From assembly GCF_020447105.2 (NCBI RefSeq), contig NZ_CP096184.1, positions 2,728,001-2,792,000 of the forward strand: DNA of 64,000 nt, written 5' to 3'. This DNA comes from Demequina sp. TMPB413 (lineage in GTDB: Bacteria > Actinomycetota > Actinomycetes > Actinomycetales > Demequinaceae). The notes beneath the pieces are model-generated. The model was not told the DNA's origin, searched no databases, and was given only the letters and a program-made list of their open reading frames with translations. Positions 1 to 11,089 of the stretch are shown here, piece after piece. Numbering within the stretch: the stretch's first letter is position 1; every line of letters begins with the position of its first letter. The translations under genes and the position numbers were made by a program.

Positions 1-390
1 GAGCTCGCCCACATACTCGGCCATCTCGGGGTAGTCGAACGCCGCCCGCATGAGTGCGACCACTCGTGGGCCTCGCACGGGGTCGTCCCACACCTCGACA
101 AAGAACGTCATCACCCTGTCGCCCACGTGGGCGGGATCCCCTTCAGCAATGCGGTTCGCATGTGCCGCAAGGTCGATGGGTGGCCGCATCGCCTCGAAGA
201 ACAGCTCCGTCTTTGAACTGAAGTAGTGGCGTACCAGCGCGGGATCTACCTCCGCTTCGCGCGCCACCGCCCTGACGGAACCGCGTTCGTAGCCGTCGCG
301 GGAGAAGACGACGCCCGCCGCCGCCAGAATCTCTGCGCGAGTATCGGGGCCCCCGGGGCGCGGGCCCCGTTTGCCGCCCGTGCTTGCCAC
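1..390 (-). CDS. TetR-family transcriptional regulator (C-terminus missing)
   Basis: The N-terminal 130 residues of a TetR-type repressor; the gene runs off the left edge. Reading starts at a GTG at 388-390, two bases after the stop of the upstream Pro/Glu-rich gene, so the two are probably cotranscribed. The recognisable part is the DNA-binding helix-turn-helix: TRAEILAAAGVVFSRDGY, then the second helix pair ending in DPALVRHYFSSKTELF, which is the classic TetR signature. After it come the first helices of the ligand/dimer domain. The ligand and targets cannot be inferred. No ATG is available near the start, so GTG is the best choice. The family call is firm; the function is open. Confidence 0.88.
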   Translation of the reverse strand, partial: MASTGGKRGPRPGGPDTRAEILAAAGVVFSRDGYERGSVRAVAREAEVDPALVRHYFSSKTELFFEAMRPPIDLAAHANRIAEGDPAHVGDRVMTFFVEVWDDPVRGPRVVALMRAAFDYPEMAEYVGEL

Positions 391-392
391 GA

Positions 393-3212
<2,820 letters not shown>

Positions 3213-3293
3213 GCACTCAGGTTATGCCCAGGGGGGTGCGCCCGTCTGTTCGTGCGGCCCGCGCGTGTCAGATGTGGCAGGTAGCGTGACGCC

Positions 3294-4673
3294 ATGGCCA
3301 CTACCAAGAAGACCGCGCCCGCGTATCGGTGCACCGAATGCGGCTGGACCGCGGTCAAGTGGGTGGGGCGGTGTAGCGAGTGCCAGCAGTGGGGAACTGT
3401 GGTCGAGGTAGGCGCCACCGCAGGCCCCAGCACCAAGGCCACAGCGGTCGCCACACCTGCGCGTCCCATCGCCGACGTTCCCCGCAGTGAGTCAGCTCGT
3501 CACCCCACCAAGGTGTCGGAATTTGACCGCGTGCTGGGTGGCGGCTTGGTGGCGGGCGCGGCGGTACTCCTGGCAGGCGAGCCGGGCGTCGGCAAGTCCA
3601 CGCTCTTGCTCGAGGTGGCAGCACGAGCGGCTCGCGACGGCACCGACGTCTTGTATATCTCTGGTGAGGAGTCCGCGGGGCAAGTGCGCCTGCGTGCCGA
3701 ACGCATGGGCGCGCTCGAGCCGCGACTCAAGCTCGCCGCGGAGACGGACCTGGGCGTGGTGTTGGCCCACCTCGCAGCCGAGGCCCCAGGACTGGTGATC
3801 GTCGACTCGATCCAGACCATCGCGTCGGCGGCTGTCGAAGGCTCGCCAGGGGGAGTCTCGCAAGTGCGTGAGGTCGCCGCGGCGCTCATTCAGGCCACCA
3901 AGAGCTCCGGCGTTCCCATGGTGCTCGTTGGCCACGTCACCAAAGACGGCTCCGTGGCTGGGCCGCGACTCGTGGAGCACCTCGTGGACGTCGTGTGCCA
4001 GTTTGAGGGCGATCCGCACTCGCCGCTCCGGCTGCTGCGAGCGCTCAAGAACCGCTTCGGTTCGGTAGACGAGGTCGGGTGCTTCCAGCTCGTCGACTCT
4101 GGCATCGAAGAGGTCCCCGACCCTTCCGGTCTGTTCTTGACGCAAACGGGGGAGCCCATCGCCGGCACATGCGCCACGATCACCGTGGACGGCAGGCGCG
4201 CGCTTCCCGCGGAGATCCAGGCTCTCGTCGCGCCATCGGCGCTATCCAACCCGCGCCGTGCCACATCCGGCATGGACTCGGCCAGGGTGTCCATGATGCT
4301 GGCAGTTCTCCACCGGCGCGTGGGCGTCGCGCTCGTCGCGGACGATGTCTACGTTTCCACCGTCGGCGGCGCCAAGGTCGCAGAGCCCGCCGCAGACCTG
4401 GCCCTCGCGCTCGCGCTCGCTTCCGCGCGCGCCGATCGGCCGGTGCGCAAAGGCTTCGTCGCTGTAGGCGAGGTGGCGCTATCGGGCGCCGTGCGGCCAG
4501 TGAGCGCGATCGGTACTCGGCTGTCAGAGGCAGCCCGGCTGGGCTTCACCCATGCCATCGTGCCCGCTGGTGCCGAAGCGTCGGCAAAGGAAGCCGTCGG
4601 GGGACGCATGACAGTGATTGCGGTGGAATCCCTCGCCGACGCCGTGAGGGCTGGCGTCACGCCAGCCCAGTAG
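3294..4673 (+). CDS. radA: DNA repair protein RadA (Sms)
   Basis: RadA is a RecA-like ATPase that helps branch migration and processing of recombination intermediates. The 459 residues show the full family plan: an N-terminal four-cysteine zinc finger (C13, C16, C27, C30 in CTECGW...CSEC), Walker A GEPGVGKST at about 94-102, the diagnostic KNRFGS motif at 252-257, and a C-terminal Lon-protease-like domain lacking the protease dyad. Length is normal for the family. It is divergent from the Pro/Glu-rich gene with about 80 bases between; the start ATG at 3294 lies close to the zinc finger as expected. disA, a frequent neighbour of radA in actinobacteria, is not next to it here. Confidence 0.97.
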   Translation: MATTKKTAPAYRCTECGWTAVKWVGRCSECQQWGTVVEVGATAGPSTKATAVATPARPIADVPRSESARHPTKVSEFDRVLGGGLVAGAAVLLAGEPGVGKSTLLLEVAARAARDGTDVLYISGEESAGQVRLRAERMGALEPRLKLAAETDLGVVLAHLAAEAPGLVIVDSIQTIASAAVEGSPGGVSQVREVAAALIQATKSSGVPMVLVGHVTKDGSVAGPRLVEHLVDVVCQFEGDPHSPLRLLRALKNRFGSVDEVGCFQLVDSGIEEVPDPSGLFLTQTGEPIAGTCATITVDGRRALPAEIQALVAPSALSNPRRATSGMDSARVSMMLAVLHRRVGVALVADDVYVSTVGGAKVAEPAADLALALALASARADRPVRKGFVAVGEVALSGAVRPVSAIGTRLSEAARLGFTHAIVPAGAEASAKEAVGGRMTVIAVESLADAVRAGVTPAQ

Positions 4674-4679
4674 CCCGGC

Positions 4680-5306
4680 TTAGCCGGTCAACTGGAAGGT
4701 CGTGTCAGGGGCTTCGATCCCCTGGATCGTGAGCAGCGCGTGATACGTGCCGTTGCCAGGGGTGGCGCTCACGTCCGCACACTCCGGGGCGGACCGTTGG
4801 CGAGACCACGTCACGGAGAACGTCTCCTTCGCTCCAGGCTGCAACAGGAACTCGCGGGCGTTGATGGTCGCGTCCGTGGGGCAGTCGAGCGAAGAGAAGA
4901 TCCGGTCGCTACCGGAGGTGATCAACAACTCCGTGTCTGCCGCCGCGGTGTCGAGCAGGCAAGGCGCGTTGCCGGTGTGCGAGATCGATACGTCGAACAC
5001 GGGCAAGGCGCCTGCGCCAAACTGCCCAGGATTGGGAGTCGCCGTGAGGGAAACATCGGAGGCGGTGCACGCTCTCGACACATCGGTACCATCCGTTGCG
5101 CCATCAGACGGCAATGGAGATGTCGTGGCGTTCGTGTCCTCGGGGTTCGGGCTCACGCCGGCCTCGCCGTCGTCGCCACCACCTGGAGACGACCACAAGA
5201 AATACACAACGACCAAGAGCAGCACTGCGCCCACGATCGCGACGATGCGGCGGCGCCAGTACACCTCGGGGGGCTGACCGCCCACCGGCTCGCGAAGACC
5301 ATCCAT
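4680..5306 (-). CDS. Membrane-anchored protein with extracytoplasmic beta domain
   Basis: A 208-residue protein of unknown function. A longer in-frame reading exists upstream but overlaps mutY antisense. The ATG at 5304-5306 is chosen because it is preceded by a strong GGAAGGAGG ribosome site six bases away. A short cytoplasmic head ends in WRRR, then one membrane helix (about residues 21-42), a Ser/Thr/Gly/Asp linker, and a C-terminal domain of about 130 residues with alternating beta-like segments and four cysteines that could form two disulphides. The domain has the look of an Ig-like or DUF4232-style fold, but I cannot name it. It is convergent with radA (6 bp apart) and divergent from mutY (51 bp). 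Confidence 0.82.
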   Translation of the reverse strand: MDGLREPVGGQPPEVYWRRRIVAIVGAVLLLVVVYFLWSSPGGGDDGEAGVSPNPEDTNATTSPLPSDGATDGTDVSRACTASDVSLTATPNPGQFGAGALPVFDVSISHTGNAPCLLDTAAADTELLITSGSDRIFSSLDCPTDATINAREFLLQPGAKETFSVTWSRQRSAPECADVSATPGNGTYHALLTIQGIEAPDTTFQLTG

Positions 5307-5357
5307 GGCGGGCCTCCTTCCGATGTCCTTACCGTAACCATGCTTGCCGCTGGAACA

Positions 5358-6272
5358 ATGAAGGCCATGCCGTATCCAGCACACTCTGCCGAACTCAATA
5401 TTGAGCGCGTCGGCGCCGTCGTGGGCTGGTACGACGCTCACGCGAGGGACTTGCCGTGGCGGCGTGCCGATTGCAGCGCTTGGGGAGTGCTCGTGAGCGA
5501 GGTCATGTTGCAACAGACCCCGGTGTCGCGAGTGCTGCCCGCGTGGGAAGGATGGATGGCTCGGTGGCCCACCCCAGCGGACCTTGCCTCGGCGTCTCAG
5601 GCCGACGCCGTGCGCGCGTGGGAGCGGCTCGGCTACCCGCGTAGGGCCAAGCGCCTGTGGGAATGCGCCGCCGCGCTTGTTGATCGGCACGCGGGGGAGG
5701 TCCCAGACGACGCCGAAGCCCTGCTCGCGCTTCCCGGCGTGGGCGACTACACGGCGTCGGCGGTGTTGGCCTTCGCGTTTGGGCGCAGCGCGGTCGTGCT
5801 CGACACGAATGTGCGCCGGGTGATCGGCCGCGCGTGGCACGGAGAACCGCTTCCGGCGACCAGCCTCGGCAGGGCGGAGAGGGACGCCGCCGCAGCGATC
5901 GTTCCAATCGATCACGCCGACGCCGCAAAGTGGGCGGCCGCGTCGATGGAGCTGGGGGCGTTGGTGTGCACCGCGCGCTCGCCCCGTTGCGAGGAGTGCC
6001 CGCTGGCGGACATGTGCGTGTGGAAGCAGTCCGGAGGAAAAGGACTTGACCTGGCGCCGCGCAGGACGCAGGCCTGGCACGGCACCGACCGCCAAGTGCG
6101 CGGGCGCGTGCTCGCGCTGCTGCGCGATTCGCCACGACCCGTGAACATCTCCGGAAGTGCTCTTCTCGACGACGTCGCACCGGGCCAACTGGATCGCTGC
6201 CTTGCGGGACTCATCGCCGACGGATTGGTGGCCTTGGAGAACCCGGAGCGCGGAAGCTACGCGCTCGCCTAG
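5358..6272 (+). CDS. mutY: Adenine DNA glycosylase MutY
   Basis: Removes adenine mispaired with 8-oxoguanine. With the start at 5358 the protein is 304 residues. Family hallmarks: catalytic Glu48 in SEVMLQQT, helix-hairpin-helix LPGVGDYTASAV, catalytic Asp149 in VVLDTNVRRV, and a [4Fe-4S] loop with Cys204, Cys211, Cys214 and Cys220 (C-X6-C-X2-C-X5-C). The C-terminal NUDIX-like domain of E. coli MutY is reduced to a short winged-helix-like tail, as is usual in actinobacteria. Alternative starts are ATG 5340 and ATG 5367; none has a strong ribosome site, so the N-terminus is uncertain by up to nine residues. Confidence 0.95.
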   Translation: MKAMPYPAHSAELNIERVGAVVGWYDAHARDLPWRRADCSAWGVLVSEVMLQQTPVSRVLPAWEGWMARWPTPADLASASQADAVRAWERLGYPRRAKRLWECAAALVDRHAGEVPDDAEALLALPGVGDYTASAVLAFAFGRSAVVLDTNVRRVIGRAWHGEPLPATSLGRAERDAAAAIVPIDHADAAKWAAASMELGALVCTARSPRCEECPLADMCVWKQSGGKGLDLAPRRTQAWHGTDRQVRGRVLALLRDSPRPVNISGSALLDDVAPGQLDRCLAGLIADGLVALENPERGSYALA

Positions 6273-6379
6273 GTCGGCGCCGCCTCGTGGCGCGACTGAT
6301 AGCGGACGACTCCCGGCATCACGCTGGAGGGGGTATCTTGTAGGCGCACCTCCACGAGCCAAGGTGCCGAGGAGGGGCC

Positions 6380-7513
6380 ATGTCAGCGACAGCAGGTTGG
6401 TACGACGACCCGTCACAGTCGGGGCAGTTGCGCTATTGGGACGGGCAGCGGTGGACCGAACACACGCACGTCACGTCCGCGCCCGCTCCCGTCACCCAGG
6501 CGGAACAGGCTCCGGCCCAGACCGTCGACCAGGCTCCCGCCGCGACGACCGAGAGGGGCGCGCAAGCTTCCGCCTCGTCCGCCGACCAGGGCTTCGCGAC
6601 CCCCGCCGCTGCCTCCTACGCGCCGCAGCCCGCGGACTCGTATGACCCGCAAGCGAACGCGTCGTACTCGCCCCAAGCCACTCCTCAGTCGGCCGGCGCG
6701 GCGTTTTCGCCGGCGCAGCAGGCGTACTCACCCGACTCGTACTCACCAGATCCCTACTACTTGCCAGACAGCGCGCCCAAGCGTGGCCTGGGCGCGGGTG
6801 CCATCGTGGCGATTGTGCTCGGCGCCCTCCTACTCCTCGGGCTCATCGGAGGGGGAATCGTCTGGGCGATCAACAACGCGTCATCCGACCAAGAAGAGAC
6901 GCCTGCCGACCTCGAGGCGATCTTGTCGCCTTCGCCCGAGCAGACGGAGAGTGCCGAACCCACGGATGAATTGGGGTCCGCCGAGCACGCCGACATCCCT
7001 GCCGACTTCACGGTGCCGGCAGGCTTCGTGGAGCTTCGCCACCCCGAACTGGGGATCGCCTACGGCGTCCCGGCCGAGTGGGGTGACCTGACGGAGACGT
7101 ACAGGCCGTTCTTTGGCGAAGAGCCTCAGATGAGCTCCGGCGAGTTGATCACGTTCCTTGAGGCGTGGTCGCCCGACGGCGGCGACATGCCAGGTGGCGA
7201 CGAGGTGTTGGTACTGCACTCCGCGCTCCCTCGCGAGTACACGACCGAGCTCTATAGCTTGGGCGCGCGGCGTGGATTCGACGCTACCGGTGGCACGCAA
7301 ACCTGGTCGGAGCCGCGCACGTACACCAACGATCGAGGAGTGAGCGTCACGGTCTCGACGGGCACTCCCGTGGAGTCCGGCAGCTTCTTCAGCACAGACA
7401 TGTACATCGTGGGTGGCGGCGAATCGATGGTGCTGGTGCAGTGCACCTCGTACGTCGAGGGCGGCAACTGCGGCGCGGTCGAGGCGGCCGTCGCCACCAT
7501 GTGGGTCGGCTAG
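6380..7513 (+). CDS. DUF2510 membrane protein
   Basis: A 377-residue protein starting with a DUF2510 module at about residues 5-32 (GWYDDPSQSGQLRYWDGQRW), a Trp-rich motif common at the N-terminus of actinobacterial membrane proteins. It is followed by an Ala/Gln/Ser/Tyr-rich disordered linker to about residue 130, one membrane helix (about 138-160, GAIVAIVLGALLLLGLIGGG), an acidic linker, and an extracytoplasmic domain of about 170 residues with no family I recognise. A clear GAGGAGGGG ribosome site precedes the ATG. It follows mutY by 107 bases and converges with the aldo/keto reductase gene. Function unknown. Confidence 0.88.
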   Translation: MSATAGWYDDPSQSGQLRYWDGQRWTEHTHVTSAPAPVTQAEQAPAQTVDQAPAATTERGAQASASSADQGFATPAAASYAPQPADSYDPQANASYSPQATPQSAGAAFSPAQQAYSPDSYSPDPYYLPDSAPKRGLGAGAIVAIVLGALLLLGLIGGGIVWAINNASSDQEETPADLEAILSPSPEQTESAEPTDELGSAEHADIPADFTVPAGFVELRHPELGIAYGVPAEWGDLTETYRPFFGEEPQMSSGELITFLEAWSPDGGDMPGGDEVLVLHSALPREYTTELYSLGARRGFDATGGTQTWSEPRTYTNDRGVSVTVSTGTPVESGSFFSTDMYIVGGGESMVLVQCTSYVEGGNCGAVEAAVATMWVG

Positions 7514-7549
7514 CGCTCGCCTACGAGATTCCCGAACGGCGCTGAGCGG

Positions 7550-8566
7550 TCACAGCCACTCGGTGCCATGCACAGCGTGGGGCTCGATGGCGGTGAGTTC
7601 CTCTTCCGACAAGGGTTCACCAACTAGCGCCGCGACGTTGTCGCGCAGTTGCTGAACGCTCGAGGCGCCGATCAACGCGCTCGTGACGCGGTCGTCTCGC
7701 AGCACCCATTGGATCGCCAGTTGGGCAAGCGTCTGGCCGCGACCCACCGCGATGTCGTTGAGGGCGCGTGCCCTGTCGAGGTAGGTGTCGGTCAAGTTCT
7801 TCTGAGACAGGAACTGGCTGTGAGTGACGCGCGAACCCTCTGGCACACCCTTGAGGTAGCGGTCGGTGAGCATGCCTTGTGCGAGCGGCGAGAACACGAT
7901 CGAGCCGACGCCTTCCCTGCCGAGGACGTCGAGCAGACCCTCCTCGGGCCGCCTGTCGAACATCGAGTAGCGCGGTTGGTGAATGAGCAGCGGCGTCCCC
8001 AGGTGACGCAGGATGCGAGTCGCAACCTCGGCGTCGTCCGGGCCGTAGTTCGAGATGCCCGCGTAGAGCGCCTTCCCCGAGCGGACCGCCTGATCGAGCG
8101 CCATCATCGACTCCTCAATGGGGGTGTCGGGGTCTGGCCGGTGGTGATAGAAGATGTCCACGTACTCGAGGCCCATGCGCTGCAGGGACTGGTCGAGAGA
8201 GCTCAGCAGGTACTTGCGGGAGCCGAAGTCGCCGTAAGGGCCTGGCCACATGCCGTAGCCGGCCTTGGTGGAGATCAGGATCTCGTCGCGGTACGGCTTC
8301 AGGTCGCGCGCGAAGATGCCGCCGAAATTGCGCTCGGCGCTGCCCGGCGGCGGGCCGTAGTTGTTGGCGAGGTCGTAGTGAGTTAGCCCCAAGTCGAACG
8401 CGGCGAGGATGATGTCTCGTTGCCGCTCGAGGCCGGTCGCGTCGCCGAAGTTCTGCCACAAACCCAAGCTGACCGCCGGGAGGCGGATGCCGGAGCGACC
8501 GCAGCGGCGGTAGGTCATGGAGTCGTAGCGGTCGGCTGCTGCGGTGTGCGGCGTGTGAACGGTCAT
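7550..8566 (-). CDS. Aldo/keto reductase, YghZ (L-glyceraldehyde 3-phosphate reductase) type
   Basis: A 338-residue NADPH-dependent oxidoreductase of the AKR14/Kv-beta-like branch. The catalytic tetrad is visible: Asp in LTHYDLANNYG, Tyr in the same motif, Lys in LISTKAGYG and His in FYHHRPDPD. The end of the barrel carries the nucleotide-binding region (ALIGASSVQQLRDNV). E. coli YghZ reduces L-glyceraldehyde 3-phosphate and methylglyoxal, and the sequence style matches it closely over its whole length (GPPPGSAERNFG, MWPGPYGD). The substrate here is inferred. It appears monocistronic, flanked by the convergent DUF2510 gene and the last of three paralogous envelope genes. Confidence 0.93.
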   Translation of the reverse strand: MTVHTPHTAAADRYDSMTYRRCGRSGIRLPAVSLGLWQNFGDATGLERQRDIILAAFDLGLTHYDLANNYGPPPGSAERNFGGIFARDLKPYRDEILISTKAGYGMWPGPYGDFGSRKYLLSSLDQSLQRMGLEYVDIFYHHRPDPDTPIEESMMALDQAVRSGKALYAGISNYGPDDAEVATRILRHLGTPLLIHQPRYSMFDRRPEEGLLDVLGREGVGSIVFSPLAQGMLTDRYLKGVPEGSRVTHSQFLSQKNLTDTYLDRARALNDIAVGRGQTLAQLAIQWVLRDDRVTSALIGASSVQQLRDNVAALVGEPLSEEELTAIEPHAVHGTEWL

Positions 8567-8613
8567 GATGCCAGCCTAGGCAGTCGGACCGCGGGTTGTG
8601 CCAGTCTGGCGGG

Positions 8614-9801
8614 CTACGGACGTCCCAAGACGGCCGACGCTGGTACAGCGACGGGTCGACACGTATCCCCCTCGGGATAGCCAAAGGCGATCCAGTCGCC
8701 TGAGGCGACCAAGCGATCGCAGTTGGCGGACACGGTGTGAACGACCTTGGTCTCGCGGTCGACCACCAGGACGCGCCTGTCGAAGTCGCCAAAACTGAGC
8801 CCATGCACGGCTGCCCATTCAGGCGCAAGGAACACGTCACCGGCTGCACTCCCGACGAACGCCGTGGAGAGGGCTGCCTCCTGACCGTCTGTCCAGACGA
8901 GAGCTTCAGAGGTTCTGTCAACGCCCGCAGTGTCGCTTCCGCAGGCGTTGAACGGAACCGCACGGGCTATGGTTTCTGGCGGTACCAGCTGCCGCACCCC
9001 AGACGCCTCGCCCTGCATCACGCTGAATTGGTGCGCCTCAAGCGGCTCGCCTGAGGCGCCCGTCGCGACGTAGCCGAAGGTGCCGCCGTTTGGGTCACAG
9101 AGGTCACGCATCGGCGCAAGGGAAGCGCCTGTGTCGAGGGCGATGAACTCGCCCGTCGCGAGGTCGATGATGCCGGTCATCGACTCAAACGAGGAGTCTT
9201 GTGCCACTTCCATGACGAGGGCCACCAAGACGCCGTCCGCGACATGGAGACCGCCCCACTGCACACTGAGCGGTGCGCCGTCGCGAACAGGAACGGGCAT
9301 TGGCTCAAGTCCGTCCGCGCTGCCGATGGCCATCGCGACGGTCGGCTCCTGGGCCTGAAAGACGAGCTTGCCTTCGCCATTGACGCTGACCCCGCGCACT
9401 TGCCACGCAACGGCCACCGAGCCTCTGTGGATCGAGCCAACGGCCTCGCCCGCAACATCGTCGGCTAATGGCTTTGGCTCGCTCAGGACGTGCGGTTCGC
9501 CGTCGGGGGTGACGACCGCGACTCCTGGCTGCTGCCCGACGATCACCGGGATGTTTTCGGCACCTGTGACCTCGTAGTCGATGCTTCGTCCGCCGTCATA
9601 GAAGGCAACCAACAAGCTGCCGTCGTCGTCCACATCCAGCAGCACGGTCTGCGAACCGAGGTTCGGCGCCCAGATCGCCACATCGTCGTACTCGAACGGC
9701 TCCGGGGTCTCCCTGGTGATGTACCACCCGACCGCTCCCGCCGCGCCGATCACGAGCACCACGATGGTGGCGAGAACGATGAAGACCCCCCGATGTTTCA
9801 T
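8614..9801 (-). CDS. Membrane-anchored envelope protein, paralogue 1 (propeller-like)
   Basis: A 395-residue protein of unknown function. One N-terminal membrane helix (about residues 6-28, IVLATIVVLVIGAAGAVGWY) without a lipobox cysteine, then a soluble domain built of repeated short beta motifs such as DVDDDGSLLVAFYDG and VVTPDGEPHVL, which suggests a beta-propeller. It is clearly related to the next two genes upstream (9886 and 11090): all share the order DxDGSxxVxYxD, VAVVxPDG, a SxxGtVAW-like strand and a C-terminal motif with paired cysteines. It lies 84 bases downstream of the second paralogue on the same strand and may belong to its operon. Confidence 0.8.
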   Translation of the reverse strand: MKHRGVFIVLATIVVLVIGAAGAVGWYITRETPEPFEYDDVAIWAPNLGSQTVLLDVDDDGSLLVAFYDGGRSIDYEVTGAENIPVIVGQQPGVAVVTPDGEPHVLSEPKPLADDVAGEAVGSIHRGSVAVAWQVRGVSVNGEGKLVFQAQEPTVAMAIGSADGLEPMPVPVRDGAPLSVQWGGLHVADGVLVALVMEVAQDSSFESMTGIIDLATGEFIALDTGASLAPMRDLCDPNGGTFGYVATGASGEPLEAHQFSVMQGEASGVRQLVPPETIARAVPFNACGSDTAGVDRTSEALVWTDGQEAALSTAFVGSAAGDVFLAPEWAAVHGLSFGDFDRRVLVVDRETKVVHTVSANCDRLVASGDWIAFGYPEGDTCRPVAVPASAVLGRP

Positions 9802-9885
9802 GCCGCCACTCTAGTGAGCGCCGGCCCGTGGACGCGCACAGAGGGCACCGTCCCACGGAGAGAGCGCACCCTCTGGATTTTGTGT

Positions 9886-11085
9886 CTAGTCGGTGCGTAG
9901 GGTCCCGACATAGGTGATGCACTGACCCATCGGAGGAAACTCGTCGGACCAGTCCTCGGCGGGCTCGGCCCACATGATCGTGCGCCCTGAGACCTCCAGC
10001 AAGCCACCGCACATGGAGTCGCCGCCAGGGTTCCACTGTTCGCCAGTCGACCGGTTGACGATGCTCGTGCGGCTGCGAAGCAGAGGGCCGCTGGCCGCGA
10101 CGGCGATCCACTTCTCGGTCAGGAACGAGGCGATCGGGACCCCCTCGGCGGATATCCCAGTGGGTTCCAGCGTGGCTGTTTCGACGGTCGCCATGAGGTA
10201 CTCGGCACCTTCGTCACCCATGGAGCCCCACGCCGCACCGAGGATGCTGTCTCCGCAGCGAGTCACGCCGTGAAGTGGGGCGGCACCATCGCGTTCTTGA
10301 TCCAGGATGAAGACTGAATCGGGGTCGACCTGGAGCATCCCATGGTCGTCGAGAGTCGCCTCCGTGTACGTGACCTCGGTGATGGGTGCTTCTTCGGACC
10401 AGGACCGACTGACGGCAGAGACCACGGACTCGCCTTCACAGTCGTTCCGCTTGAACGAAAACACATTTGGCGAGGCGCCCCATGGATTCCACACTCGGCC
10501 ATTTGAGTCCGCGGCGAAGACGCCGAGAAACGCCCACAGCACCGTGTCATCGATGAGCGTGAAGTCGGGGCCGGGGAGAACCCGCTCACCCTCAAGGGCC
10601 CCGTCCGGCACCACCGAGGGGATGGGTGTCACCACGCCAGTGTCGCGGTCGACAAGCCACATGGCGGTGTCGGGGTTGTCCGCGCTCTCTGAGTCGTTGA
10701 CAAGCGCAATGGTGGACTCATTGAGCTTGGCGAAGAGCACATCGTCAGCCAAGGTCCCCTCGCCCGGTGCTTCCAGGTACTCGATGTCCCCGTTGGGGCT
10801 CACGATGGCGAGGCCCGTCTCGCCGTCGTCGACGCCGTCCTCCCACGACGAGGGGTCGTCCGAGTACCTGATGAGGACGTCGCCGTCCTCGGATAATGCG
10901 AGCGGCCACGATGCGTCGACGGCGCTTCCCGGCTGCCAGACATCGGTCGCCCATGGAGTGTCCTCCGCAGGAGTGATCTCACCATGGGTGGGAGGAGCCA
11001 TGGCGGCACCATCCCCGAGCAGTGAGCAACCGCAAGCCAGGAACGCGGCACCACTCGCCGCGATGATTGCCCCCCGTGCTCGCAT
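9886..11085 (-). CDS. Predicted lipoprotein, paralogue 2 (propeller-like)
   Basis: A 399-residue protein with a signal peptide ending in a lipobox (AFLACGC), so probably lipid-anchored at Cys18 or Cys20. The mature part has the same repeated pattern as its neighbours (LSEDGDVLIRYSDD, IVSPNGDIEYL, WLVDRDTGVVTPI) and conserved cysteines near the C-terminus. The ATG at 11083-11085 is four bases after the stop of the upstream paralogue, so translation is probably coupled. No catalytic motif is visible; a beta-propeller scaffold is an inference from the repeat spacing. Confidence 0.8.
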   Translation of the reverse strand: MRARGAIIAASGAAFLACGCSLLGDGAAMAPPTHGEITPAEDTPWATDVWQPGSAVDASWPLALSEDGDVLIRYSDDPSSWEDGVDDGETGLAIVSPNGDIEYLEAPGEGTLADDVLFAKLNESTIALVNDSESADNPDTAMWLVDRDTGVVTPIPSVVPDGALEGERVLPGPDFTLIDDTVLWAFLGVFAADSNGRVWNPWGASPNVFSFKRNDCEGESVVSAVSRSWSEEAPITEVTYTEATLDDHGMLQVDPDSVFILDQERDGAAPLHGVTRCGDSILGAAWGSMGDEGAEYLMATVETATLEPTGISAEGVPIASFLTEKWIAVAASGPLLRSRTSIVNRSTGEQWNPGGDSMCGGLLEVSGRTIMWAEPAEDWSDEFPPMGQCITYVGTLRTD

Positions 11086-11089
11086 GCGG

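Noticed and set aside
4680-6416. A 578-residue reading of the small membrane protein
   Set aside because: The extra N-terminal 370 residues lie antisense to mutY; the ATG at 5306 has a strong ribosome site.
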